A DNA stretch of 64,000 nucleotides from the NCBI RefSeq assembly GCF_021134715.1, contig NC_060026.1, positions 12,949,001-13,013,000 of the forward strand. The letters run 5' to 3'. Position numbers and translations under genes: made by a program. The notes under the pieces are model-generated. The model made no database searches. It was not told the DNA's origin and worked only from the letters and a program-made list of their open reading frames with translations. Each line of letters opens with the position of its first letter. Position 1 is the first letter of the stretch. This DNA is from Daphnia pulex. Taxonomy: Eukaryota; Arthropoda; Branchiopoda; Diplostraca; Daphniidae. This document shows positions 1 through 10,572 of the stretch, one piece after another.

Positions 1-560
1 TTACAATCAATAATTGCCAAAAACTAGTGCATCCATCTATGTAGTGTTACGAGAACTGAGGGTGCCCATGTAAACCATACTGCAAACGAAACTTTGACCA
101 GTAACCCTTCGGGTAATTAGTTTTTAGGACACAATACTGATGACGGAAGGAAGAGTAGACATAAAGTAAAAACACGGAAATTGAGTGAATAAACGCGTGA
201 ATCATGCCTGATTTTAGTGATTTATTAAAAAAAAAAAAGAAAGGTTTGATCAAAGCCAAATAGAACCAGATTCAGCTGGTGAGTTGGGAGTGCTGTTGCT
301 GAACGAAAACGAAACACCAGCGGCTAGTTGTTGTGGACTAAAGCTAGCGGAAAGCAGTATTCTCCGCCCGCGAGACCATGATATACGCATAAAATTGTAT
401 ACACCTCTGGTGCCGGAGCTTCATTCATGCATTACTACTTTGTTAGCTATTTGTGGCTATATGGGAAAACCCTATAAGCGTCCTTCAGCTTTAGCTAGCT
501 AGAAAATTCCGGAGCTGTGGGTCTACTTACGCATCGGATGTTTCTACATGCACCACTGGG
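1..560. other. 5' flank of peptide gene, duplicated
   Basis: No gene is seen here. From about position 110 to the TATA box the sequence is closely repeated at about 9030-9500, upstream of the second peptide gene, so the promoter region was duplicated together with the coding sequence. Short open frames on either strand show no signal peptide, domain or splice context. Confidence 0.6.
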
Positions 561-563
561 TAG

Positions 564-570
564 TATAAAT
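564..570 (+). promoter_or_regulatory. TATA box of first secreted peptide gene
   Basis: TATAAAT lies about 100 bases before the start codon at 667. An A/C-rich initiator-like stretch follows about 25-30 bases downstream, so transcription probably starts near 595. The same box is kept in the second copy at 9503-9509. Confidence 0.6.
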
Positions 571-666
571 ACGAAGCTCCATCAACTATGAGCATCAAAC
601 ACCATTCGACTGAAGAGCTAACAAGTAGAAGATCATAGAAACAGCCAAACAGACTTATAAATCATC

Positions 667-946
667 ATGAATCCCAAGGTATTGTTTCTTCTGCTTAATA
701 ATTGAAAAAAGACTGAAGAGTAATTTTATTCAATTGTTAATTCTTATTCAACAGGTCATTCTTATTCTTCTCGTGTTGGTTGTCGCTGACGTATTGACGG
801 TCGCAGCCCAGAACGAAAACGATCAGATTTGGGACTACCCGGAAACTGAGCCCGGCATCGTCGTTAACTATCGTCTAGTTCGATTGAGTCGAGCTGCTGA
901 GCCTGCCATGATCGGTTCCAGATTCTCCCGTTGGCTTTTCGGTTAA
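667..946 (+). CDS. Small secreted peptide precursor, copy 1 (possibly C-terminally amidated)
   Basis: I do not recognise the family. The gene has two exons (667-678 and 755-946) joined by a GT-AG intron and encodes 67 residues. The first exon encodes only MNPK. The second opens with a hydrophobic signal-peptide core that ends near an Ala-Ala-Gln site. The remainder has an acidic stretch (Asn-Glu-Asn-Asp-Gln... Glu-Thr-Glu) followed by a basic half with Arg in RLVRLSR and SRFSR. It ends Arg-Trp-Leu-Phe-Gly-stop. A C-terminal Gly can act as an amide donor in neuropeptides and some antimicrobial peptides, so an amidated or cationic defence peptide is possible. This is inference. There are no cysteines. 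The mature part is identical in the second copy at 9609-9906, which argues that it is functional. Confidence 0.75.
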
Positions 947-1287
947 CTCGTCTCATTATTAAAACAATCAACCGAGTACTTATTGTTTTTCCCCATCACT
1001 TTCATGTGTTGTGTATTGAGCACCAATAAGAATTCGTATATAGCCACAACCATTATAGAGCATCGTGCAAGGACCGCCAAGGACCCAGCAAAAGACAAAG
1101 CATACACTATTGAATTGCATATTGAATACCTTATATAATATGGCGTACCTGTTTCCCACACAAATCTAATGCTATTCTTTAATATTGACCCATAAAATCA
1201 AGCGTTCGAAATGTTACTTTCCGATTTGAAACGCCGAAGCTGTGCCGTTTGAACCAATAGAGCTCCACAAAGATTACGGAGTCGTGT
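947..1287. other. Short spacer, part of duplicated block
   Basis: This lies between the peptide gene and the 3' end of the first protease gene. Most of it recurs at about 9910-10250 behind the second peptide copy. No gene, promoter or RNA feature is seen. Confidence 0.5.
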
Positions 1288-3161
1288 TTAGTTTTTCATG
1301 TAGGTATCAATCCAGTTCCTGAAAAATGCCACACTGGCGTAAACGCCAGCGAAATCTGGATTCGCACAGCCTTCGTACAAAATAAATGAAAAACACATGA
1401 TTAGATGAAGCTTATGGATTATGGAAAAATATAAAGAACAGTCCACCGTTAATTGCCTACCTCGTCCGAAGCTGGTGATGCCGACCTGGGTCCATGCAGT
1501 AGAACCATCTTCAGTTTGGGCGACGATTGGACCTCCACTGTCACCCTTAAAAGTCGAAAGAACAACATATTCAATGCAGCAGACAATTTTGTCGAGTTAT
1601 AATTGAACGTAAACGACTAAACGTGTAGGTTACGGTATGATGCTTATAATAAAAAGTGATTTTACTTGGCAGGTGTCTTTTCCTTCAGCACTTGCACAGA
1701 GTTGCTGCTTGAAGATGATACCACCTCCATATTGCGCGTTACAATCTGCGTTAGGAATGATTTGGACGGTAGCTTGCTGAAGTGCATTCGGTTGACCTCC
1801 CTCTATAGAATGGCAGAAATGAAGGTAAATCGATAAATGTGAGGTATATACGTTATCGCGCTTTTATTCGTTATGTTCTAAAATCAGCTGACTGTGTTTC
1901 TACCTGTTTCCAATCTTCCCCACCCCATGATGGCCGCATCTTTACCCACGAATTGATCAGCGGCGTTATTAAATGGCGGCAAGCAAACGGGAGAAATGGC
2001 AGGTGAATAAACGATGGGCGGGTCTACCGTCAAGACGGCAACGTCATTATACTGCAGCAAATTCAAAAGTCAATGAATTTTTAGCGCCATATAGAAATAT
2101 TCAAATGCTACATTGATTCTCTCATTTATGGTTGCATTAACATTAACTCTTTATCATTATTATAAAATAAAGGTTATTGACTCACTTTCCTCTTGTCATT
2201 ATAACTTGTGTGGTAGACAACGCGAGTGACTCTCCTCGTCATCTGTGCGTCGTTGAAGGTGTCTGGTAGATTGCCCTGGGTGTTCATGCCAAGACTTGCA
2301 ACCATCGTCGAAATATCGAACGCTGATAATCTAAAATAATTGCAAACAATTAAATCATGAAAATCGCCCATCAACCAAATTCATTTTTACCCGTCTTGAA
2401 CTCAATATATGACTTACTTGATGAAGCAATGAGCCGCCGAAAGGATTCTCGTCGGGGAAATGATTGATCCTCCGCAGAACACGCCAGGCGATCCAAATAT
2501 CCTCAGACCCACCTGCAATATGAATTCATTTAACAATAAACCAATTCAATAATTATATAGTTATACAATAGCCACGTTAGATATTTTCATTGAATAACTT
2601 ACGATGAACGGCCAAGAATTTGGGTCGGCATCGGATCCACCGACAATTCCGACTGTTGGGTTTTTACGTTGTGGTGGTGCATCAGGTCCCTTACCACAGG
2701 CAATATTCTGCTGCCTGGATTCAGGGGAAGTTGCTGTTACATCATCGGCATCAGAGAAGCTGCTGGCAGGCTTGTAGAGAGGATAATAAGGCCAGAACGG
2801 AAAATTTGGGTACGGCTGGGACAATAGACCAGTGTACGGATTGTTTGCATACATCATCGGGTTCGGTGGAGGATTGCCGAAATTTCTCATGGCAGAGGGG
2901 CTAAGAGGCGGTCTCACATCGTCAACTACAAATAATTCGCAAAACAAAATAAGCATTATTACTGAAAAGTTGACATTTGAAAGAACCAACAATTTAAAAA
3001 AAAACTACAATATTTTTAATGAGAAAATAAATGGTCGAACCTTCGATGACGACGGCATCGTTTGTTTGATAAATTCGGCCGCTGACTGATGGGCAGATGG
3101 AGAACAGGAGTAGATGAACGGCAGCAAAGGAGAAAAGTGTCAAATGCTGAAGTCGTGACAT
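1288..3161 (-). CDS. Trypsin-like serine protease, complete (cluster gene 1)
   Basis: This is a secreted S1-family endopeptidase. Exons, in transcript order, are 3161-3041, 2925-2603, 2512-2418, 2330-2186, 2051-1904, 1802-1666, 1545-1461 and 1370-1288, giving 378 aa with all junctions in frame. A signal peptide covers about residues 1-28. Residues about 59-96 are rich in Pro, Tyr, Phe and Trp. A Cys at 117 probably bonds to the catalytic domain. The catalytic domain starts at Ile134 (IVGG). The triad is His176 (AAHC), Asp231 (NDVAVL) and Ser326 (GDSGGP); Asp320 sits at the S1 floor, predicting cleavage after Arg or Lys. The residue before Ile134 is Gly, not Arg or Lys, so activation is not by ordinary trypsin cleavage. 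The start codon sits only about 55 bases from the TATA-like box, and unlike its paralogues it shows no 5' UTR intron. Confidence 0.88.
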
Positions 3162-3215
3162 TCTTTCACTTCGTACGATTTCTGAAGACAGTCTGAATTG
3201 TCTCCTCGTTCCGGG

Positions 3216-3248
3216 CTCTTTTTATTGCCGAATTGCGAAAACGCCCTT
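3216..3248 (-). promoter_or_regulatory. Conserved core promoter of cluster gene 1
   Basis: Read on the minus strand this is AAGGGCGTTTTCGC followed by a TATA-like AATAAAAAGAG. The same pair occurs upstream of five other protease genes or relics. This copy is the shortest, with about 10 bases missing between the two elements. Confidence 0.6.
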
Positions 3249-5356
3249 CAATCTCCTCAGGGAATGAGTGTGACTAAAATTAATGGCTTCTTTCCTATTT
3301 TGTTTGTGGCAATCGTGTTTATTTTTTTTTGGGGGGGGGGGGGATTACGAATTATAACAAATGGGAGGAGCATAATTCCAAAAAAATGTTCAATGTCAGA
3401 CTGAACAAGATCTGCTTATGACTTTTTAAAATTATTTTTTCTGTTTTAATCTAATAATAAGATTAATAATCATTAGTATTATTCATTATATATCATTAGT
3501 ATATTCTTATTTCTTAAGTACGAAATTCTGTAGTTCTTTCAGCATAAATTGTCTGAATATCAACCGCGAATATAATTTATTCGAAAAAATCGTGCCGTCA
3601 CAACTCAAACGGTATTATATCAGAGCAGTCTTAAATTGATTTCCCTATCACACTTAAATTACCTAATGTATAAATCATATTTTTGTCTATAAAGTCAGAC
3701 CACAACCCCAGAGGCAGACGAATGCTCAGTTTTAACTCTTACAATGAAATGCATTTTACACAATGAAGGTCACGTGTCACGTAACAAACAGCTGCAATTG
3801 GCAAACAAATTTGAATATTATAAAACAAGCTTATTTGGGTTCTTACCTAATAAAGAACTCCATCTTGCAGCTGATAAACAACGAAAAAATCGTTTGGCTG
3901 ATCTAAAAACTTGTTCCAGGAGCGACGTTTCCATTATGAAACGTGCAAACGCGACGACCATCATTGTTCACTTTATTTATCCAATTATGGATGTTGTACG
4001 TTGCCAACACCTTCCCGCTCAGGGCGCTCACGAACATGAAATTCTCATCCATTAACGTCTGCTTCGTGATTTCAGCTTATCTTAGCCAAAATATAATACC
4101 GTAATAAACTACCACAATTTTACTATTTAAAACGTTTAGGATTGTAAATATTTACGAAAATGTCTCAAACACACGTTGGTTACTTTTAACGTAGGCCGAT
4201 TATAGTATAGGCTGAGCTGAAACATAATTTTCTCTTGAATCGTTTATCACGAAAACGGAGATGAGTATAGGGATCAAAATTCTAATGATATTGACAAGCA
4301 CAGATATTTTTATATCGACCCAACACAGGTGCTCTGATGTTGACGCCTACGAGGAATTTTCCAGATGTGGAATCATTTTGTCTTCTCACGGTCAACTGAA
4401 AGGGTTCAAGGTATTTTGTAAGTTGACAGCTGGACCACCACGCAACAAGTTATACCGATGTCGTATGGCAACAAGTTTTCGTCCAGCAAGTTCCGACGAC
4501 CTCCAAAAGTCCGTCAAGTCCATCAGATTATTCAAATGTGAAGATTTGGAGGTAATGCAACATTAGTCTTTTAAAAATTCAAAGCATCATATGGATAAAA
4601 TCACCCGGAGCACTGACACGGAGCGCAAACAAGGGGTTGTAATTATTTTTTTCACTTAAGTCTCAAAGAAATAGAATTTAAATTATCCAAGCCCTTATTA
4701 GCGTGCATACCAGTTAGCAACAATCAAGAAACTTCTTCTTTTTTTTTTACATTTCATTTTTTGAACGTTGGAATAAACTGGATTTTTTCTTATCGCCTAT
4801 CAACCATGCTACACGATATTAGAAACTGATCTAACCACTATTTGACACAAGTGAAGCGGAAACAGGTTGAAACCAAAAAGTCAGTCGATTCGCAGGACCT
4901 GGAATATTTTTTCACTAGCCAAAATAAGTGAGCGAATTACGATTTTCTACGGGGCACCGGGCTAATAATTTTGCGTAATTTTGTTTCTTTAAATACCCGA
5001 TTTATTCCGTAAAATGCAAATCAGATATACGAATAATATCATACCAAACCAAAAGAATTTTTGGGATCGCATACAGTTAATTGAGTGGGAAGAAATCAGA
5101 CGTAAAAAAAGTGGTAAAAGAACCAATCGTATCAGATAGCAATATAGAAAAAACAAATTTTAAAAAGGCCATTTAACTTAATCAGATAAATAATTATCCG
5201 TCACCGCAATGCGAAAATGATGAGAATTCATTTCGTGTGATTTTTTTAAAATTTGGATTTCAGGATGAGCATAGATAGATACACCGTAATCCAGATTTGG
5301 GTCGCCTGGACTTCGGAAATATAATCTGGTCGTCAAGTAGTGTTTCCTTGTTCCTG
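3249..5356. other. AT-rich spacer
   Basis: No full gene is seen. It contains a 12-base G run near 3331-3342 and AT-rich sequence. The only stretch with any coding character is a frame at 4261-4551, listed separately. Confidence 0.4.
4261..4551 (+). CDS. Possible orphan exon with Cys-rich frame
   Basis: A 97-codon open frame starts with a hydrophobic stretch that could be a signal peptide and contains five cysteines (at about frame residues 23, 36, 53, 67 and 93). It ends in GAG|GTAATG, a plausible splice donor. I see no convincing partner exon and do not recognise the protein. It may be chance in AT-rich DNA or part of a decayed gene. Confidence 0.2.
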
Positions 5357-6690
5357 CATGTAAGTATTAATGCAGTTCCGGAAAAATGCCACTTTGGCGT
5401 AAACTCCATGTAAATGCTGGATTCGCACAGCCTTTACATCCAATCGATGAAAGACGAATATTAATAATGATATGCGAGCCGCGAGGAGAAATATACACTA
5501 ATGCTGAAATGCTAATGCAGAAATATACGCGTGAACTAAGTTCTAAACTAGTGCAAATGTTAAGCCGTATTAAAAAGAAAGAAAAACTAGCCCATTACCG
5601 ATTAATAGCTCGCAGATTCGGCCCGCAGCTGTCACCCTAGAAACACAATTTGAGTAATCAATACATGAAGGGGAAAAGGCATTTCATTTTTTCTAATTCA
5701 TGGGTGTGGTGACTCTGATGGAACACATCACATTGCATTAGCACCCAATTGTTTAAGTTGTAAAATGTCTCCTTACTTGACACCAATGACACGAGTCTTT
5801 TCCATAAGTTGTTGCACAGAACTGCTGGGGCTTAATTTTGCCTCCGTATGATAAGGCATTACATTCGGCATTAGTAACAATCTTGACAGTTGCTTGTCGC
5901 AGAGCATATTGGGCGCGGATCCATCTAGAACGAAAATAACGGATATGATCTCAAATCTCAAATGCTGGTGCTTTACCAAATTTGAGATTCCCCTTTCCCA
6001 TGATGGCAGCACCTTGGCATTCGAATTGATCAACGGCGGAACTGGCTAATGCTGGCAAGCAAACGGGCGAAATGGCAGGTGAATAAACGATGGCTGGGGC
6101 TACGGTCAGGATGGCAATGTCAAAATACTGCAACTCGCCAACATGAGCATTAGTTGAAAAAAATAGCACATACAGAAATATTCGATTGCTTGAATGAGTT
6201 AAGTTTGAGTAAATATGAATTAAAAAAGATTTAGTTATCTGTATGAAGGCTGTAAAAGCTACAAGAGGCCGCTAAGACACAATCGTCATGTTCAGAAATA
6301 ACGCTTGTCAAAAATCACTTACGATAAATGGCCAAGAATTCGGGATCGCATTGGTTCTACCGACTATGCGGTCAGCTGGGCCGGTATCGGATTAACTCCG
6401 TCGGTGGTGAGTCAGGTCCGACACCACAAGCAATCTGCTTCGTTTCAGAGGTGGCATCTTCGACATCAGGGACGTTATTGTTGGTCGGATTGAAGAGAGG
6501 ATACGGTCGGAACAGAGTGTCATCTGACTGCGTTGTTGGTGATCGATGTCTGACTTGGGGAAGTTCGGGTATAGGCTACGGATTGACATCATCCATCATC
6601 GGGATCAGCGCAGGATTTGCGAAAGCGCTCCTTGCCAAAGGAGTCCACCGTTGTTCAATTAAGTCTCTGCCCCTCGCAACTGCATAGAAT
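5357..6690 (-). pseudogene. Broken serine protease gene (cluster relic)
   Basis: The order on the minus strand is: exon 2 relic (about 6690-6320), exon 5 relic (about 6125-5975), exon 6 relic (about 5925-5776), a decayed exon 7 around 5630 and an exon 8 relic (about 5443-5357). Exons 3 and 4, which carry the catalytic His, are absent from the 200 bases where they should lie. Exon 6 has a two-base insertion just before its ALRQATV-like segment. Exon 8 has a one-base shift after the Cys-Ala-Asn-Pro motif. Exon 5 reads GKG where functional copies read GWG. Exon 7 keeps only GGTGACAG of the catalytic-Ser motif before losing similarity. This copy cannot make an active enzyme. Confidence 0.82.
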
Positions 6691-7369
6691 TAGCATCGAA
6701 TAAAAGTAATTTGACAAGCAGCAATTTTTTGCATGCAGCAAAATTACAAGTTTTCCACGTTTGCAAATAATAATAATTGCAATGAACTGCCATGAACCAC
6801 GCTGAAGGTCACACATACAGCAGTACTTTACTGGACAATAAAAACAAAAACAAATGAAAATATGTAAACAAGCTTTGACTTACCCAATCCATGTTGAATG
6901 GCAAAATCACGAAGAATCCTTCGATTCAAACCGGTTCACGAGCGTTCACGAGGCGGCATTTGCATTCAGGTGGTGTCACCACTCACCAGATCTTCACTGG
7001 CTAGTGGCTATTATACAACAATGACATTGTTATGATGTCGACATTGAAAGAAAAGATGTTGCCAAATAGGCAAATATCCGCCTCATCAGTTCAACATGAT
7101 AAAACTTGTGCATAATATTTGTTTCTGAATCTGATAAATTATGGCCGAAGTAAATGATAAAAAACATGCATTAAGGTTCTTAAGCAGGTTCAATATTTAA
7201 CAAAGGAAAATTAATATTTAAATGAAGAATGGCACGTCCCTGTGCATACTATAATTTTTTGACCCATTTCAGGTCAAATTGTTCTCCCTGGATTATTATC
7301 GGTGGGGTTTTATTATGAAAGAATTCAGTCAATACAGATCGCGCTGAATAATGGAATCCCATCATTTCC
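6691..7369. other. Spacer with no recognised gene
   Basis: AT-rich sequence between the broken protease gene and the first copy of repeat family R2. No coding, promoter or RNA signal that I can support. Confidence 0.35.
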
Positions 7370-7640
7370 AAGAACCATCTAGCGATTCTTGTTCCAATTG
7401 ATTGTTGGCATGTTGGAGCCGAAGCCACACCCACTAATACGAAAATTCAGCTTCGTTTGCGCTTTTTGAAACCTTAGTGACAGCTGACTACATCTACATG
7501 TGCGAAAGTTAATTACACTGAGAACATAAGCCAGTATATTATTGAGACATCGATGAGATTCTAAGTACCACTTCAAGACAATTACTTCCGCACTCATCGT
7601 TATTATGTGGTCTATCGTTGTTACGTGATTATCTGGGGCG
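7370..7640. repeat. Interspersed repeat R2, copy 1
   Basis: This block of about 270 bases contains CATCTAGCGAT and GCTTCGTTTGCGCTTTTTG, and then GACTACATCTACA. Diverged copies lie at about 11980-12250 and 20150-20330. No coding capacity or terminal repeats are seen, and the origin is unknown. Confidence 0.6.
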
Positions 7641-7889
7641 ATCGCATTGGCACTAGTTCACTATGAAGAAAAAGCATTGCAACTTCTGTCGATTCCGCAT
7701 AAGCGAATGCGGATATTTGAGCGGCAATCGTTCTTAAAATGCATTTTCGAACGCCTTTGCCGAATTCGAAGAAACCGAGTCACAGCAAGCAGCAAAAAAG
7801 AATTTGCATGTGGTTTATTCAAATAGATAGATTGGACGCTATTATTATTCCCTATAATTTGACAGACTGGCCAAAGTCCTATACTTACT

Positions 7890-8036
7890 TTTGTCGCATC
7901 ATTGTAATTGGCGTGGTATAGACAACGCGAGTGATCCTTCTCGTTTGTTGCGCATCGTTTGACAAAGTATTTCCGTCTCCCTGGGAATGCATGCCAAGAC
8001 TCACCGATAGCCTATCCAGCTGTGAAAACCTGCAGA
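7890..8036 (-). pseudogene. Orphan exon 4 of a cluster protease
   Basis: The minus strand encodes a segment like exon 4 of the cluster genes (SLGMHSQGDGN, then DAQQTRRITRVVY) with an acceptor-like start and a donor (GTAAGT) at its end. A two-base insertion near its 3' end shifts the frame before the usual Asn-Tyr-Asn-Asp residues. No exons 1-3 or 5-8 adjoin it, and the nearest relic at 5357-6690 lacks exons 3-4. It may be a displaced piece of that gene or the last trace of another copy. Confidence 0.75.
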
Positions 8037-9502
8037 AAAATAACCAGTTCAACCGATGAAATTGCGTAAGTAACGAAATCATTACACTCATTTCACAGGG
8101 TGGATGTTGGAGGAAGATATTGTTGCGTCACTTTGAATAAATATGTATATCGTCGAGTGACTGGAGCAAATGCGGCAATATAAAATTACAAGCAGCAATA
8201 ATCTTGATGAAAATAACACGACACTCTGTACTACAAATCTCTGTAATACAAGCTGACAAAGTAGTTGTTTCGATAAAACAATCAAAATAATTCGTAACAT
8301 TTTTCACTTAAAAGGGATAATTCTTACGAATGTATTCGAAGGCTTGTCGTGTTATATGACTGCGATCCGTGTCCTACCACAATGTCCACCCTTACACTTT
8401 TTCCACTGAACGATTCGCAATTGAGACGACAGACAAATTGATCAAGGATAACTATTAACTGCACTGCTGGTCTACGATACGACAGACGGACATCTTATAA
8501 ATAGCACAGTTTGGAAATTACAAACTTAATAAGTTAATGTCCGACGTATCGGATAACCTCCCAACTTGACTGACATAGCACCTCTATTCACATTAAAGAC
8601 ACTTTCTCAAATGAGGACGCCCATCAATTAAGTCAGACGAAATTGGGCAATTGTGCCCCCCCCCCCTTACATTTTATCACAAAGGAAAAAACCCCTTCAA
8701 AGAATTACATCACAAAAGAAGACCCTCCCCCAGACGAAAAAGAACACAAATTTTAGTAATAGTTTTGGACCAAACTTGTGACGTCACATTTGACCTCCAC
8801 CCACATCCCGTCTTAAAATTTACGACCCCTCCCTCCTCGATGATTGACGTAATTTATGGACGCTTCAAGGACATATCCCGATGTCGACGAAATTGTTAGC
8901 CATTTCTCTGAGCTTTGATTTCAATTCCGCATTGAAATCGAAAAGAAATCCTAGTTCCTTCCGCTTTCACGGAATACAATTCGATATCCTATTAAACCAC
9001 AGCGTGTGGATTAAATGCTATCCGTATTAGTTTTAGGACACAATACACCTAGGATTTCTTGAAGGTATTTTTCTGAATTGTCGATGACTGAAGGAAGAGT
9101 AGATATAAATTCAAAACAAGGAAATTGAGTGAATAAACGCGTGAATCATTGCCTGATTTATTTAAAAAAAAAAACAGGTTTCATCAAAGCCAAATAGAAG
9201 TAGATTCAGCTGGCGTGTTGTGAGTGTTGCTGAACGAACACGAAACACGCACACCTCGCCAGCGGCTATAGTAGTTGTAATGCGGCGGATTTAAGCTAGC
9301 GAAAAGCAGTATTCACCGCCCGCAAGACCATGATACGCATAAAATTGAACACCTTTGGCTCGGAGTTTCATTCATGCATTACTACTGTGCCAGCTCTTTG
9401 TGGCTATGGGAAATCCCAAGCGTCCTTCAGCTTTAGCTAGAAAATTCCGGAGTTGAACTTCTTACGCATCGGATGCTTCTATCTGCACGACTGGGTACTT
9501 AG
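8037..9502. other. Spacer and upstream duplicated block
   Basis: From 8037 to about 9000 I see no gene, only AT-rich DNA with a C run near 8657-8666. From about 9030 the sequence repeats the 5' flank of the first peptide gene. Confidence 0.4.
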
Positions 9503-9509
9503 TATAAAT
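9503..9509 (+). promoter_or_regulatory. TATA box of second secreted peptide gene
   Basis: TATAAAT is at the same relative place as in the first copy, about 100 bases before the start codon. Confidence 0.6.
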
Positions 9510-9608
9510 TCGAAGCTCCATCCACTATGAGCATCAAACACCATCCGAATGAAGAGCAAACAAGTAGAACTGAAGATAATAGAAAAAGCCAAACAGACTT
9601 GTTTTATC

Positions 9609-9906
9609 ATGAACCCTAATAAGGTATATTGTTTCTTCTGTCGAATAATTTGCCTTATAACTACTTAAAAGACTCGAGAGTAATTTCATTCAATTGTCAA
9701 TTCTTATTCAACAGGTCATTCTTATTCTTCTCGTGTTGATTGTCGCTGACGTATTGACGGTCGCAGCGCAAAACGAAAACGATCAGATTTGGGACTACCC
9801 GGAAACTGAGCCCGGCATCGTCGTTAACTATCGTCTAGTTCGATTGAGTCGAGCTGCTGAGCCTGCCATGATCGGTTCCAGATTCTCCCGTTGGCTTTTT
9901 GGTTAA
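9609..9906 (+). CDS. Small secreted peptide precursor, copy 2
   Basis: This is a paralogue of the gene at 667-946. The exons are 9609-9623 and 9715-9906, encoding 68 residues. It differs from copy 1 by one extra Asn in the first exon and a Val-to-Ile change in the signal peptide. The predicted mature peptide, including the terminal Trp-Leu-Phe-Gly, is unchanged. Synonymous and intron differences are present (for example a longer intron with an inserted stretch near 9650), so coding conservation exceeds that of the intron. The function is unknown; the amidation idea given for copy 1 applies here. Confidence 0.75.
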
Positions 9907-10261
9907 CTCGTCGTCTTGTTTTTGAATTTTGAATCAACCGAATATTTATTGTTTGACGCCACCATTTTCATACGTATTGACTTATTGAGCACCAGTTAGA
10001 AATCGCATAGCCACAACCATTAGAACATCCTACCGGTACAAAAAACCAGCAGAAGAAAAAGCATCGACATTACTATTGAATACCTTTTCCTGCGCAGGCA
10101 ACACTCAAGTCTGAGTAGGCCTAGTAATACAAAAAATACCTTTTCCTCTTATGGCGTACCTGTTTCCCATTCAAATCGAATGCTATTCTTAATAATATTG
10201 ACCAATAAAATCAAATCCGTTCGAAACTTTACTTTCCGCTTTGAAACACCAAAGCAACTGG
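9907..10261. other. 3' flank of peptide gene, duplicated
   Basis: This is a diverged copy of 947-1250. No gene is seen. It is followed directly by a copy of repeat R1. Confidence 0.5.
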
Positions 10262-10572
10262 TTCTACACTTCGTAGTGCACAAGGATTAACTGGAATCGC
10301 CTCTTTTTCCCACACAAAGCGCGGGGGGGGAATGGAGTGCAAACCAAATGCCGATCATTTTCAGCACCGCAGGACGTTTGGGAAAATTACCTTGAAATCA
10401 AAAGCACGTAAAAATAAAAAAAAAATTCTTTGTCCTTGATAACCGTACCCATCCTTAAAGACTAATAACTAGAAATAACTTGAATCAATTAAACAAAGCG
10501 GCTTTCTCACATAAAGAACGTAAGATCAAAAACGAGACGAAAAAGTGTTATCCCATTTGAAAGTCGCCACTA
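10262..10572. repeat. Interspersed repeat R1, long copy
   Basis: This is a diverged match to 19415-19740. Shared landmarks are CGCCTCTTTTTCCCACACAAA, ATCATTTTCAGCAC, GGAAAAT-ACCTTGAAA and a closing CATTTGAAAGTCGC. Other copies begin with the palindrome GCGGAAGGATTCCGC. No open frame or terminal inverted repeat is obvious. Confidence 0.6.
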
